A stretch of 64,000 nucleotides of DNA from Sphingomonas parva (ex Maeng et al. 2020) (GTDB lineage Bacteria; Pseudomonadota; Alphaproteobacteria; Sphingomonadales; Sphingomonadaceae). The position numbers and the translations under genes were made by a program. Positions 18,657-26,861 of this stretch are shown in pieces. The stretch spans positions 1-64,000 of the forward strand of contig NZ_SPDV01000010.1 of assembly GCF_004564275.1 (NCBI RefSeq), given 5' to 3'. Position 1 is the first letter of the stretch; the number at the start of each line of letters is the position of its first letter. The notes beneath the pieces were generated by a model. That model was not told where the DNA came from, ran no database searches, and worked only from the letters and a program-made list of their open reading frames with translations.

Positions 18657-19403
18657 ATGGATCCGTCCCTGCCCCGCCGGTCGTGGGTTTACCGCGCCGC
18701 GAAGAAGGCACGCGCCACTCTGGACCGGGTGATCGCGCGCTCGTCGAGGATCAGCAACGCTCCGGTACTCCAGGCCAAGGACTTCCCCTGGACGGACGCG
18801 CTCAAGGCGCATTGGCGTGAGATACGCGACGAAGCCGAGACGCTGCTCCCAAGGCTCGCCTCCGTGCCGGCGCTTCGCCTCGTCTCGCCCGATCATCGGC
18901 GCATCGCCCAGGACGATCTCTGGAAATCGTTCTTCCTCGTCGGCTATGGCTACAGGATCGAAGCCAATTGCGCGCGGTGCCCGCGGACGACCGCTTTGGT
19001 CGAGCGCATTCCGGAGCTGAACAGCGCCTTCTTCTCGATCCTGATGCCGGGAACCCGGATCGCGCCGCACCGCGGCCCGACCAAGGGCCTGGTCACCTGC
19101 CACCTCGGTCTGATGGTACCGCCCGACGGAGCATGCCGAATGCGGCTCGCCGACCAGCTGCTCGGCTGGGCGGAGGGCGAATGGCTCGTCTTCGACGATA
19201 CCTACCGGCACGAGGTCCGGCACGACGGCGACACCCCGCGGATCGTCCTGCTCATCCAGGTGAAGCGTCCGTTGCGCTTTCCCGGCCGCCTGATCGCCGA
19301 CCTCTTCCTCGCCGGAATGCGCAGATCGCCGTTCGTCCAGGAGGGCCGGCGCAATCTCGGCGCCTGGGAGCAGGCGATGCAGGCGGCGGATCGCCCGGCG
19401 TGA
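18657..19403 (+). CDS. Aspartyl/asparaginyl beta-hydroxylase-like dioxygenase
   Basis: A 248-residue protein of the Asp/Asn beta-hydroxylase (LpxO/AspH) fold, an Fe(II)/2-oxoglutarate enzyme family. Visible motifs are the first metal-ligand region APHRGPTKG, the strand VTCHLGLMVPP and the C-terminal FDDTYRHEVRH, whose His-Glu-Val is the second ligand region, with a downstream Arg (TPRIVLLIQVKRP) suited to bind 2-oxoglutarate. In LpxO the target is a lipid A acyl chain; in AspH it is a protein side chain. The sequence does not settle which applies. The start follows GGAGG ten bases upstream. Tandem terminator-like repeats follow the stop. Confidence 0.82.
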   Translation: MDPSLPRRSWVYRAAKKARATLDRVIARSSRISNAPVLQAKDFPWTDALKAHWREIRDEAETLLPRLASVPALRLVSPDHRRIAQDDLWKSFFLVGYGYRIEANCARCPRTTALVERIPELNSAFFSILMPGTRIAPHRGPTKGLVTCHLGLMVPPDGACRMRLADQLLGWAEGEWLVFDDTYRHEVRHDGDTPRIVLLIQVKRPLRFPGRLIADLFLAGMRRSPFVQEGRRNLGAWEQAMQAADRPA

Positions 19404-19420
19404 GGGGAGCCTTCGCCGTG

Positions 19421-19532
19421 GCGGCTCCCTGCGGTCGCCGTCACCAACAAAAAAGGCTGCCCCCGGCAGCCTGGTCGGACGCGGCTCCCTGCCGGTCGCC
19501 GTCACCAACAAAAAAGGCTGCCCCCGGCAGCC
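19421..19532. repeat. Tandem direct repeat carrying terminator stems
   Basis: Two copies of a 51-52-bp unit lie at 19421-19471 and 19481-19532, period 60. Each runs GCGGCTCCCTG(C)CGGTCGCCGTCACCAACAAAAAA and then the hairpin GGCTGCC-CCC-GGCAGCC. They differ by a single inserted C. On the minus strand each reads as hairpin plus TTTTTTGTTGG, so they form two consecutive terminators behind tRNA-Glu. Confidence 0.85.
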
Positions 19533-19547
19533 ATTTTTGTTGGTGAC
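19501..19547 (-). terminator. Terminator of tRNA-Glu, extended stem into the tRNA 3' end
   Basis: A 22-bp inverted repeat with one mismatch and a 3-base loop. On the minus strand the left arm begins with the last seven bases of the tRNA (GTCACCA) and continues ACAAAAATGGCTGCC; the right arm is GGCAGCCTTTTTTGTTGGTGAC. The inner GC stem plus T6 is a normal rho-independent terminator. On the plus strand it also ends in ATTTTTG and may terminate the hydroxylase gene. Confidence 0.8.
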
Positions 19548-19616
19548 CCCAACGGGACTCGAACCCGTGTTTTCGCCGTGAAAGGGCGACGTCCTAGACC
19601 GCTAGACGATGGGGCC
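19541..19616 (-). tRNA. tRNA-Glu (anticodon UUC)
   Basis: A 76-nt tRNA with encoded CCA. Acceptor arms are GGCCCCA and TGGGGTC (one G-T pair). The anticodon arm CGCCC-TTTCACG-GCG carries TTC (19580-19582 on the plus strand), and the T arm reads ACGGGTTCGAGTCCCGT. It decodes GAA/GAG glutamate codons. Confidence 0.96.
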
Positions 19617-19698
19617 AAATTATCGGGCGGAGGAGCTCCGTCCGGCGCATCGGCGGGCCGCCCTTAGACCGGACACGCGCCGCCGGTCAACCATTGCC

Positions 19699-21477
19699 TC
19701 AATCGGCCCAGGCGGCGTCCTCCAGGTGCATCTCCGCCGAGACCCGGTCGCTCCATTCGTCGCGCTTGATGCGGCCGGCGATCCACAGCTTGCGATGCGG
19801 CGGACAGGCGAGCATCGCCTGGCCGAGCGGCGTGTCCGCCATGCGGAACGCGATCGCCTTGATGCGGCGACCGTCGTCGCCCGAGACGACGAGCCGCAGA
19901 TGACCGCTGCCGACCACGTCCGCCTTGACGATCCGCACCGGGCCGGCCGCGACCCGGGGAGCAGGCCAGCCGGCACCGTAGGGGCCGCCGGCGTCGAGCG
20001 CGTCGCACAGATCGGGGCAGACGCCGCCCGGAGCGAGCACCGCGTCGAGCTTCAAGGCGCGGCCGTCCACCGCACGGGCGATGTCGGCCGCCAGCCGCTC
20101 CTCGAGGAAATCGGCGAGCGCCTCGATCCGATCGGCGGCCACGGTGACGCCGCAGGCCATCGCGTGGCCGCCGCCGGCGACCAGCAGGCCGCTGTCCTTG
20201 GCAGCGAGCACCGCGGCGCCGAGATCGACGCCGGCGATCGAGCGGCCCGATCCCTTGCCGACGCCGTTCTCGTCGATCGCGATGACGATCGCCGGCCGGC
20301 CGAGCTTCTCCTTGAGGCGGCCGGCGACGATGCCGATCACGCCGGGGTGCCAGCTTTCGCCCGCGACGAGGACCACGGCGCGATTGCCCTTGGCGGCGCA
20401 GAGCTGTTCGGCCGCTTCGCAGACCATGGTCTCGATCGCACGCCGTTCCTCGTTCAGCCGGTCGAGCTCGGCGGCGATTCCCCGCGCTTCCTCCTCGTCC
20501 TCGGTGGTCAGCAGCCTGACCCCGAGATCCGACTTGCCGACCCGGCCGCCGGCATTGATGCGCGGGCCGAGCGCGAAGCCGAGATCGGTGCAGGTCGGCG
20601 CCTTCTTCAGCCGCGACGCCTCGATCAGCGCAGAGAGACCGACGTTCCGGCGCTGCGCCATCACCTTGAGGCCCTGGGTGACGAAGGCGCGGTTCAGGCC
20701 CTTCAGTTGCGCGACGTCCGCGACCGTGCCGAGGGCGACCAGATCGAGCAGCTCGATCAACTTCGGCTCCGGGCGTGCCGCGAAGAAGCCGCGGGCGCGC
20801 AGCACGCGCAGCAGCGCGGCACCGAGCAGGAAGCAGACTCCGACCGCGGCGAGATGACCATGGGCGGCGGCCTCTTCGGCCTCGTCGAGACGATTGGGAT
20901 TGACCAGGGCGCGGGCGACGGGGAGCCGGCTCGCGCATTTGTGATGATCGATCACGATTACCTCGACTCCCGCGGCCCGCGCCATGTCGAGCGCTTCGAA
21001 CGCCTGGGCGCCGCAATCCACCGTGACGATCAGTTCGGCGCCTTCCCGCCCGAGCCGTACCAGCGCCTCGCCCGACGGGCCGTAGCCCTCCATCAGCCGG
21101 TCCGGGATGTAGGCCCGGGGGCTGCCGCCGAGATCGCGCAGCAGGCGGACGAGCAGGGCCGCCGACGTCGCGCCGTCGACGTCGTAATCGCCGAAGATCG
21201 TGACCGCCTCGCCTTTCTCGACCGCGTCGGCGAGCCGCTCGGCGGCGGCGTCCATGTCGCGGAAGATCGACGGGTCCGGCATGAAGCCGCGTATGGTCGG
21301 CTGGCGGTGCCGGTCGAGTTCGGGACGGCCGACGCCGCGCGCCATGAGCAGCTGGTCGATCAGCCCGTCGGCCTGGAAGCCGGCATCGAATCCGTCCGCC
21401 GCCGCGCCGCGCCACTGCCACGGTTGACCAAGGATCGAGCGCGAGACGCCGCAGACGAGGTTTGTGGCCATCAGCAT
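19699..21477 (-). CDS. recJ: Single-stranded-DNA-specific exonuclease RecJ
   Basis: A 592-residue 5'-3' single-strand DNA exonuclease of the DHH family, active in recombinational and mismatch repair. Motifs visible are IFGDYDVDGATSAAL (motif I), the DCGAQAFEAL segment and DHHKC (the DHH metal site), followed by the DHHA1 domain with GSGRSIAGVDLG and GGGHAMACG. The length is normal for RecJ. Two close in-frame ATGs at 21477 and 21471 are possible starts and neither has a strong ribosome-binding site. It is separated from argH by one of the two long palindromic repeats. Confidence 0.95.
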   Translation of the reverse strand: MLMATNLVCGVSRSILGQPWQWRGAAADGFDAGFQADGLIDQLLMARGVGRPELDRHRQPTIRGFMPDPSIFRDMDAAAERLADAVEKGEAVTIFGDYDVDGATSAALLVRLLRDLGGSPRAYIPDRLMEGYGPSGEALVRLGREGAELIVTVDCGAQAFEALDMARAAGVEVIVIDHHKCASRLPVARALVNPNRLDEAEEAAAHGHLAAVGVCFLLGAALLRVLRARGFFAARPEPKLIELLDLVALGTVADVAQLKGLNRAFVTQGLKVMAQRRNVGLSALIEASRLKKAPTCTDLGFALGPRINAGGRVGKSDLGVRLLTTEDEEEARGIAAELDRLNEERRAIETMVCEAAEQLCAAKGNRAVVLVAGESWHPGVIGIVAGRLKEKLGRPAIVIAIDENGVGKGSGRSIAGVDLGAAVLAAKDSGLLVAGGGHAMACGVTVAADRIEALADFLEERLAADIARAVDGRALKLDAVLAPGGVCPDLCDALDAGGPYGAGWPAPRVAAGPVRIVKADVVGSGHLRLVVSGDDGRRIKAIAFRMADTPLGQAMLACPPHRKLWIAGRIKRDEWSDRVSAEMHLEDAAWAD

Positions 21478-21552
21478 GGCGCGAGGGTAGCGGAAACGGA
21501 GTCCGGGGTGAATCCCCGCAGACGAGAAAGGTGTGGAAAATCAATCCAGATC

Positions 21553-21666
21553 GTCATCCCGGCGGAAGCCGGGATCTCAGGCCACGAAGGGCAACAAGGC
21601 AGATGGCGCGCTCCCTTGAGTCTGCGCCTCGTCCGACCCGAGACCCCGGCCTTCGCCGGGGAGACG
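21553..21666. repeat. Composite palindromic repeat, copy A (recJ-argH gap)
   Basis: About 114 bp. It starts GTCATCCCGGCGGAAGCCGGGATCTCA and ends CGAGACCCCGGCCTTCGCCGGGGAGAC, with GCGCGCTCCCTTGAG and CGCCTCGTCCGACC between. A matching element in the same orientation lies on the far side of argH. The two ends are separate hairpins, as in paired REP elements. Confidence 0.8.
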
Positions 21667-21693
21667 GTTTGGGCCCGGGGCCGCGGCACTGCC

Positions 21694-23058
21694 CTAGATC
21701 TGCCCCTTCGCTCTCTCGATCTGTTCGCGGACGCGCTCGGGCGACGTGCCGCCGTAGCTGGTGCGGCTGCGGACCGAGGCGTCGACGGTGAGCACCTGAT
21801 AGACGCTCTCGTCGATCCGCGGGTCGATCGCCTGCAAGGCATGGAGCTCGATCTCGGCGAGGCCGACGCCGCGGTCCTCGGCGAGCTTCACCGCGCGGCC
21901 GGTGATGTGATGGGCCTCGCGGAACGGCACGCCGGCGACGCGGACCAGCCAGTCGGCGAGATCGGTGGCGGTCGAGAAGCCGGCTTCGGCCGCGGCGCGC
22001 ATCCGGTCGGTGCGGAAGTCGGTGGTCTCGACCATCCCGGCGAGCGCCTGCAAGGAGAGCATGAGCAGGTCGTGCGCTTCGAAGACCGGCGGCTTGTCGT
22101 CCTGCATGTCCTTCGAATAGGCGAGCGGCAGGCCCTTCATCGTGATGACGAGGGCGGTCATCGCTCCGGCGATGCGGCCGGCATGGCCGCGGACGAGCTC
22201 GGCCGCGTCCGGGTTGCGCTTCTGCGGCATGATCGACGAGCCGGTCGAGAAGGCATCGGGCAGGCGAACGAAGCCGAACGGCTGGCTCGCCCAGATGATC
22301 AGCTCCTCGGCGAGGCGCGAGAGGTGCAGCGCGCAACTCGTCGCCGCCATCAGATAGTCGAGCGCGAAATCCCGGTCGGAGACGGCGTCGAGGCTGTTGG
22401 CGGTCGGCCGATCGAAGCCGAGCGCGGCGCTGGTTGCCTCCCGATCGAGCGGGAAGGAGGTGCCGGCCAGCGCGGCCGATCCGAGCGGATTCTCGTTGAG
22501 CCGGGCGCGGGCGTCACGGAAGCGCAGGCGATCGCGGCGCAGCATCTCGAAATAGGCGAGCAGGTGATGGCCGAGCGTCACCGGCTGCGCCGCCTGGAGG
22601 TGGGTGAAGCCGGGCATGACGGTCTCTTCATGCTCCTCGGCGCGGGCGACCAGCACCCGCTGGAAGGCGGCGAGCGAGGAGTCGACCTCGTCGATCGCGG
22701 CACGCACCCAGAGGCGGAAGTCGGTCGCCACCTGATCGTTGCGCGAGCGGGCGGTGTGGAGACGTCCGGCGACCGGGCCGATCAACTCGGCCAGCCGCGC
22801 CTCGACGTGCATGTGGATGTCCTCGAGCGCGATGTCCTCGGGGACGCCGTTCGCCTCATATTCGGCGGCGACCGTGTCGAGCCCGCCCGCGATCGTCGCC
22901 GCGTCCTCGGCGGAGACGATGCCCTGCGCGCCGAGCATCGCGACATGCGCCTTCGAGGCGGCGATGTCCTCGCGCCAAAAGCGCTTGTCGAAGCCGATCG
23001 ACGCGTTGATCTCGCGCATCAGCGCCGACGGCCCCCCGCCGAAGCGGCCGCCCCACAT
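21694..23058 (-). CDS. argH: Argininosuccinate lyase
   Basis: Final enzyme of arginine synthesis, splitting argininosuccinate into arginine and fumarate. At 454 residues it has the usual length. It opens [20 protein letters not shown] and carries the family signature [12 protein letters not shown] with the catalytic serine loop, plus [16 protein letters not shown] and GYTHLQ-type [16 protein letters not shown]. The ATG at 23058 has AAGGGC about 11 bases before it and no better upstream start in frame. It stands alone between two repeats, not next to other arg genes. Confidence 0.97.
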   Translation of the reverse strand: MWGGRFGGGPSALMREINASIGFDKRFWREDIAASKAHVAMLGAQGIVSAEDAATIAGGLDTVAAEYEANGVPEDIALEDIHMHVEARLAELIGPVAGRLHTARSRNDQVATDFRLWVRAAIDEVDSSLAAFQRVLVARAEEHEETVMPGFTHLQAAQPVTLGHHLLAYFEMLRRDRLRFRDARARLNENPLGSAALAGTSFPLDREATSAALGFDRPTANSLDAVSDRDFALDYLMAATSCALHLSRLAEELIIWASQPFGFVRLPDAFSTGSSIMPQKRNPDAAELVRGHAGRIAGAMTALVITMKGLPLAYSKDMQDDKPPVFEAHDLLMLSLQALAGMVETTDFRTDRMRAAAEAGFSTATDLADWLVRVAGVPFREAHHITGRAVKLAEDRGVGLAEIELHALQAIDPRIDESVYQVLTVDASVRSRTSYGGTSPERVREQIERAKGQI

Positions 23059-23162
23059 TACGTTGCTGCCCTTCTGGTCCGAAACGGCTCGTCTCCCTTC
23101 GGAGCGGGGGATTAAGCGGACGGTAAGCGGGGAGCAAGCACCAGATCAGGCAAGCCCCACCC

Positions 23163-23274
23163 GTCATCCCGGGGCAGGCCCGGATCTCATTGAAGGTAAG
23201 CGCCGACGCCGATCGAGCGCGCCCTTGAGGCCCCGCCTCTTCCGACCTGAGGCCCCGGCTTTCGCCGGGGCGAC
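23163..23274. repeat. Composite palindromic repeat, copy B (upstream of argH)
   Basis: About 112 bp, same orientation as copy A. It starts GTCATCCCGGGGCAGGCCCGGATCTCA and ends TGAGGCCCCGGCTTTCGCCGGGGCGAC, with the shared internal blocks GCGCGCCCTTGAG and CGCCTCTTCCGACC. The central ~25 bp has diverged from copy A. No gene is seen in the 254-bp gap that holds it. Confidence 0.8.
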
Positions 23275-23312
23275 CAATTTGGACTGATCGTGCTCCTGCG
23301 ACCCTCGCGGTG

Positions 23313-24347
23313 TTACGCCGCCTTCATCGGCTGGATGACCTGAGCGGCGAAGCGGTCCATCTCCTCGGCCTGGGGGCTCATCTGGAGGAGGAGCAGGTCG
23401 AGACCGGCCTCCTCATATTCGGCGATCCGCTCCTGGAGCTGCTCGGGCGTGCCGACCAGATTGGGCCGAAGACCGCGGTTGGAAACGGAATATTCCTGGA
23501 GCTTGAGCTCGCGCTCGAGCTCGGTGCCCGACAGCCACTGATCGAAATTGTCGAAGCCCTTGGGCGGCTGCGGCGGCAGCTGGGTGATCCGCTCAAGCTC
23601 GCGCTTCGCCTCGGCCTCGCTGTCGCGGACGATGGCGTAGGCGGCCATGCCGAACTGCATCTCGCCGCCGCCGGCGCGGGCGCGGCGCGCCTCCATATCC
23701 TCGATTTTCGGGCGGATCGCCGCGACCGGATCGCCGTGCATGACGTAAGCGTCGCACTGGGTCGCGATCATCGTCTTCGCCGTTTCGCTCTCCCCGCCGG
23801 CGTAGATCGTGGGACGCGGCTGCTTCTTCGGCTTGGGCTCGCAGATCGCGTCCTTCAGCCGGTAGCGCTCCCCCTCGTAGGTGAAGCGCTTCTGAGTCCA
23901 CAGGCCGTCGAGCACCTCGAGCCACTCGCGGGTGCGGGCGTAGCGATCGTCATGCTGATCGAACAGCAGGCCGTATTGGGTCGCCTCGTCCGCCCACCAG
24001 GAGGAGACGACGTTGAGCGCCAGCCGCCCCCCGGAGATATTGTCGATGTTCGCCGCCTGCTTTGCGAACAATGCCGGCTGGTGGAAGTTCGGCCTCACCG
24101 CGACCATCAGCTCGATCGTCTCCGTCACCGCGGCCAGCGCCGCAGCCGTCGACCAGGCGTCGAGCGCCGGTTCCTCGACGCCCTTGATGTCGTTGAGGTT
24201 GAGCTCGGCGATCAGCGACAGGTCCCAGCCGGTCTGCTCGCTGCGCTGGGTGAGCCGACGGACATAGTCCCAGCTCGCCTCCATTCCTTCGTCCTCGATG
24301 TTGCGCAGCCAGCCGCCGAACACGGGCATCCAGTAACCGAACCTCAT
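23313..24347 (-). CDS. LLM-class flavin-dependent oxidoreductase
   Basis: A 344-residue bacterial-luciferase-like monooxygenase that uses reduced FMN. The TIM-barrel features include MRFGYWMPVFGGW at the start, FHQPALFAKQAANIDNISGGRLALNVVSSWW (split over the FMN-binding strand), ERYRLKDA-type segment and TIYAGGESE. It resembles the SsuD/SfnG/RutA group, which act on sulfonates, sulfones or pyrimidine rings. The ATG at 24347 (after AAGGA) overlaps the stop of the ATP-grasp gene by 4 bp, so the two proteins are made together. A flavin reductase is not adjacent. The substrate is unknown; partnership with an ATP-grasp ligase hints at an amide- or peptide-like compound. Confidence 0.85.
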   Translation of the reverse strand: MRFGYWMPVFGGWLRNIEDEGMEASWDYVRRLTQRSEQTGWDLSLIAELNLNDIKGVEEPALDAWSTAAALAAVTETIELMVAVRPNFHQPALFAKQAANIDNISGGRLALNVVSSWWADEATQYGLLFDQHDDRYARTREWLEVLDGLWTQKRFTYEGERYRLKDAICEPKPKKQPRPTIYAGGESETAKTMIATQCDAYVMHGDPVAAIRPKIEDMEARRARAGGGEMQFGMAAYAIVRDSEAEAKRELERITQLPPQPPKGFDNFDQWLSGTELERELKLQEYSVSNRGLRPNLVGTPEQLQERIAEYEEAGLDLLLLQMSPQAEEMDRFAAQVIQPMKAA

Positions 24348-25282
24348 GCAGCATCCTTCCGAATACGGGCGGCGGCGATCGCCGCCTCCAACGCGTCGAC
24401 CAGGCGCTCGTGCGGATCCCATCCGAGCACGTCGAGAGGCTTGGCGACGAAGTTCGACAGGCCGTTGATGTCGTAGAAGCGCGGCGTCCCGTCGCGATCG
24501 TCGATCACGACCTCGACCCCGCCGACGTCCATGCCGCAGGCGGCGGCGATGCGCTCCGCCGCCTCGATCAGCTCGGCCGGCGGCGTGACCGCGCGCATGC
24601 CGATCGCCGCGCGGCCCGGCTGGACCAGGCAGGCATCGGCCGGGCAGAGATCGAAGGCGTCGCCCTTGCTCTCCACCTCGAGCGCATAGAGAAAACGGCC
24701 GCCGAGCGTCTCGATCCGCATGATCGTGCCGCCGCGCGGCGGCACATAATCCTGCAGCAGCAGGACCATGTCGATGCTCTCCGGCAGGGTACGATCGCTG
24801 ATCGACTGCGCGAGCTCGTCACGGCTGGCGTAGCGGACGATACCGGCGCCGGCACCGCCGATGTTGGCCTTAACCAGCAAGGGAAAGGCCATGCCTTCCG
24901 CCGCGGCGAGCAGGTCGCGGCCGCGATGCACCGCCCGCGTCTCCGGGATCGCATAACCGAGACCGGTGATCAGCGAGAGCTGGCGCGCCTTGGAGGTGTC
25001 GATGGCGAGCAGGTCGGCGCCGTTGAGCACCGTCGCGCCCTGGCGACGCCAATGGTCGAGCAGGGCCTCGGCATAAAAGATCGGGTGCTCGGGCTCGCGC
25101 AGGAAACCGGACATGGCGACTCGGCTGAGGATTACCGGCGCCGGCGGCGGGCTGCGGCCCGGATCGAAATGATGGTCGCCGAGCGGGATCTTGACGAACG
25201 AGACGCCGCGGCGCTCCAGCGCCGCGAACAGCGGCTCGAACCACAAAGGATGCTCGTAGAGGATAGCGAGATCGGCGGTCAT
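24344..25282 (-). CDS. ATP-grasp ligase-like protein
   Basis: A 312-residue protein with RimK/glutathione-synthetase-like ATP-grasp layout: a pre-ATP-grasp N-domain (LAILYEHPLWFEPL, LLDHWRRQGATVLNG), the lysine strand FPLLVKANIGGAGAGIVR, LLQDYVPP with acidic and hydrophobic adenine contacts, and the magnesium-site strand VGGVEVVIDDRDGTPRFYDING. Such enzymes join a carboxylate to an amine using ATP. The start ATG at 25282 gives the natural N-domain; one 10 codons upstream is possible. It overlaps the downstream flavin oxidoreductase by 4 bp. The product is not identifiable from sequence. Confidence 0.82.
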   Translation of the reverse strand: MTADLAILYEHPLWFEPLFAALERRGVSFVKIPLGDHHFDPGRSPPPAPVILSRVAMSGFLREPEHPIFYAEALLDHWRRQGATVLNGADLLAIDTSKARQLSLITGLGYAIPETRAVHRGRDLLAAAEGMAFPLLVKANIGGAGAGIVRYASRDELAQSISDRTLPESIDMVLLLQDYVPPRGGTIMRIETLGGRFLYALEVESKGDAFDLCPADACLVQPGRAAIGMRAVTPPAELIEAAERIAAACGMDVGGVEVVIDDRDGTPRFYDINGLSNFVAKPLDVLGWDPHERLVDALEAAIAAARIRKDAA

Positions 25283-25341
25283 GCGGGAATCCGGATTCGA
25301 GGAGCCGCGCATGTGTGGCCGCCGGTCCTGAATTTCAAAGG

Positions 25342-25372
25342 AAAAAGGGGTCGCCGGCCGCGGCCCCTTTCC
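25342..25372 (-). terminator. Terminator after the sugar symporter gene
   Basis: On the minus strand, AAAGGGGCCGCGGCCGGCGACCCCTTTTTCC forms an AAGGGG/CCCCTT stem with a GC-rich core and a T-run. It lies directly after the symporter stop at 25376 and closes the whole polysaccharide-utilisation gene row. Confidence 0.8.
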
Positions 25373-25375
25373 ACC

Positions 25376-26731
25376 TCAGTGGGTTGCCCGCGCCGGCGCA
25401 TCGGCGCTCGCCGCGACCTTCACCCGATCCGCCGCCAGCGCGAACAGGCAGAGCAGGATGTAGCAGGCGGCCGGGACGACCAGCGCCAGCGTGTAGCCGA
25501 CCGAGCCCGACACCGCGCCGACCAGCGGCGGGATCGCGGCGCCGCCGACGATCGCGGTGCACAGGAAGCCGGAGGTCGCCTCCTCGCTGGCCGTCGAGCG
25601 CTCGAGCGTCAGCGTGAAGATCACCGGGAACATGATCGAGTTGAACAACCCGATCGAAAGGGCGACGTAGCCCGCCTCCACCCCGCCGAGGAACGCGACA
25701 TAGAGGCACATCGCGGCGGCGATGGCGGTGAAGATGGCGAGCAGCCGCGCCGCGCGCACCCTGGCGAGCAGGGCCGAGCCGATCAGCCGGCCGACCATCG
25801 CCCCGCCCCAATAAAGGGCGACCGCCTTGCCGGCTTCCTGCAACGAGACGCCGGGCACGCCGTCGCTGCCCATCAGACCACTGAGGATCGGGAAGCCGAA
25901 CGGACCGTCCGACTGGCCCCAGATGCCGTCAGAGTTGAGGAACAGAGCCATCTGGGTGCCGATCGCGACCTCCGCGCCGACATAGAGGAAGATGGCCGCG
26001 CCGCCGAGCAGCGCCCATTTCGACGAAAACGCCTCGGCGAGCATTGCGCCGACGCCGCGACGAGCAACCGCGTCGGAGACGGCGGGGGCCGCATTGTCGA
26101 CCAGCCGGCGCGAGAAGAAGAAGAACAGGGCGAGCGCGGCGATCAGGCCGGAAATCCAGAAATAGGCAGAGTCGATGCCTGCGAGCGCGTTCGAGCGCGC
26201 CGCCTCGGTCACCGCGCTGCCTTCCTTCACCTCGATACCGGCGAGGAAGAGATGGGCACCGAGCAAGGGGCCGAGGAAGGTGCCGAGCGAGTTGAACGCC
26301 TGGCTGAGGGTCAGCCGCAGGTGGCTGTAGCGAGGATCGCCGAGCGCCGCGGCAAGCGGGTTGGCCGCGACCTGGAGGATGGTGATGCCGCTGGCGAGGA
26401 TGAACAGCCCGGCGAGAACCAGGGTGTAGACCGAGAGATTGGCGGCGACCAGCATGGTCAGGCAGCCGGCGACCATCAGCAGCAGGGCGCCGATGATCGT
26501 CTTGCTCGAGCGGAAGCGCGAGAGCAGCGCCGCGGCGGGGAAGGAGACGATACCGTAAGCGATGAAGAAGGCCGAGGCGCTGAGCTGGGCCTGGAGATCG
26601 GTGAGATCGAAGATGCCCTTCACCGCGGCGACGAGGGGATCGATCATCGAGGTGATGAAGCCCCAGGCGAAGAACAGGGTGGTCACGGTGATGAACGCCG
26701 CGCGCATCCCGCCTGTCTGCGTTTTTTCCAT
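25376..26731 (-). CDS. Sugar:H+ symporter (FucP/GluP-type MFS)
   Basis: A 451-residue inner-membrane transporter with twelve predicted segments, of the fucose/glucose-galactose (FHS) branch of the major facilitator superfamily. Typical features are LFFAWGFITSMIDPLV in helix 1, ASAFFIAYGIVSFPAAALLSRF, GITILQVAANPLAAALGDP and LTLSQAFNSLGTFLGPLLG. It would bring monosaccharide released by the nearby glycosidases into the cell, where the ROK kinase could act. The start follows GAGG ten bases upstream. It is the last gene before the terminator. Glucose and galactose are family substrates; the exact sugar is an inference. Confidence 0.9.
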   Translation of the reverse strand: MEKTQTGGMRAAFITVTTLFFAWGFITSMIDPLVAAVKGIFDLTDLQAQLSASAFFIAYGIVSFPAAALLSRFRSSKTIIGALLLMVAGCLTMLVAANLSVYTLVLAGLFILASGITILQVAANPLAAALGDPRYSHLRLTLSQAFNSLGTFLGPLLGAHLFLAGIEVKEGSAVTEAARSNALAGIDSAYFWISGLIAALALFFFFSRRLVDNAAPAVSDAVARRGVGAMLAEAFSSKWALLGGAAIFLYVGAEVAIGTQMALFLNSDGIWGQSDGPFGFPILSGLMGSDGVPGVSLQEAGKAVALYWGGAMVGRLIGSALLARVRAARLLAIFTAIAAAMCLYVAFLGGVEAGYVALSIGLFNSIMFPVIFTLTLERSTASEEATSGFLCTAIVGGAAIPPLVGAVSGSVGYTLALVVPAACYILLCLFALAADRVKVAASADAPARATH

Positions 26732-26825
26732 TCGAGAATTTTCCTCATCGGCCGCGGACGCGGCCCCTTTCCGGTCCGTCCGGTTGGTAGATGACAGGGC
26801 TGTCATTCCGCAAGCGGAAGGTAAG

Positions 26826-26861
26826 AATCCTCCCCATCGCCTTTCGGCGACAGGGAGGATT
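26826..26861 (-). terminator. Hairpin over the ROK kinase stop codon
   Basis: AATCCTCCC (26826-26834) pairs with GGGAGGATT (26853-26861) around an inner TCGCC/GGCGA stem. It overlaps the TAA of the kinase gene. There is no strong T-run, so it may attenuate rather than end transcription into the symporter gene 128 bp on. Confidence 0.45.

Noticed and set aside
19421-19532. Two-copy repeat considered as a CRISPR remnant
   Set aside because: Only two units with a ten-base gap, the unit contains a terminator hairpin, and no cas gene is nearby.
19501-19616. tRNA-Glu 3' end considered as a phage or island attachment site
   Set aside because: The repeated piece is inverted relative to the tRNA end, not a direct copy of it, and there is no integrase or island-like gene block beside it.
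19609-23115. A 1168-codon open frame on the plus strand across tRNA-Glu, recJ and argH
   Set aside because: It runs antisense through a tRNA and two well-conserved genes and has no recognisable protein features.
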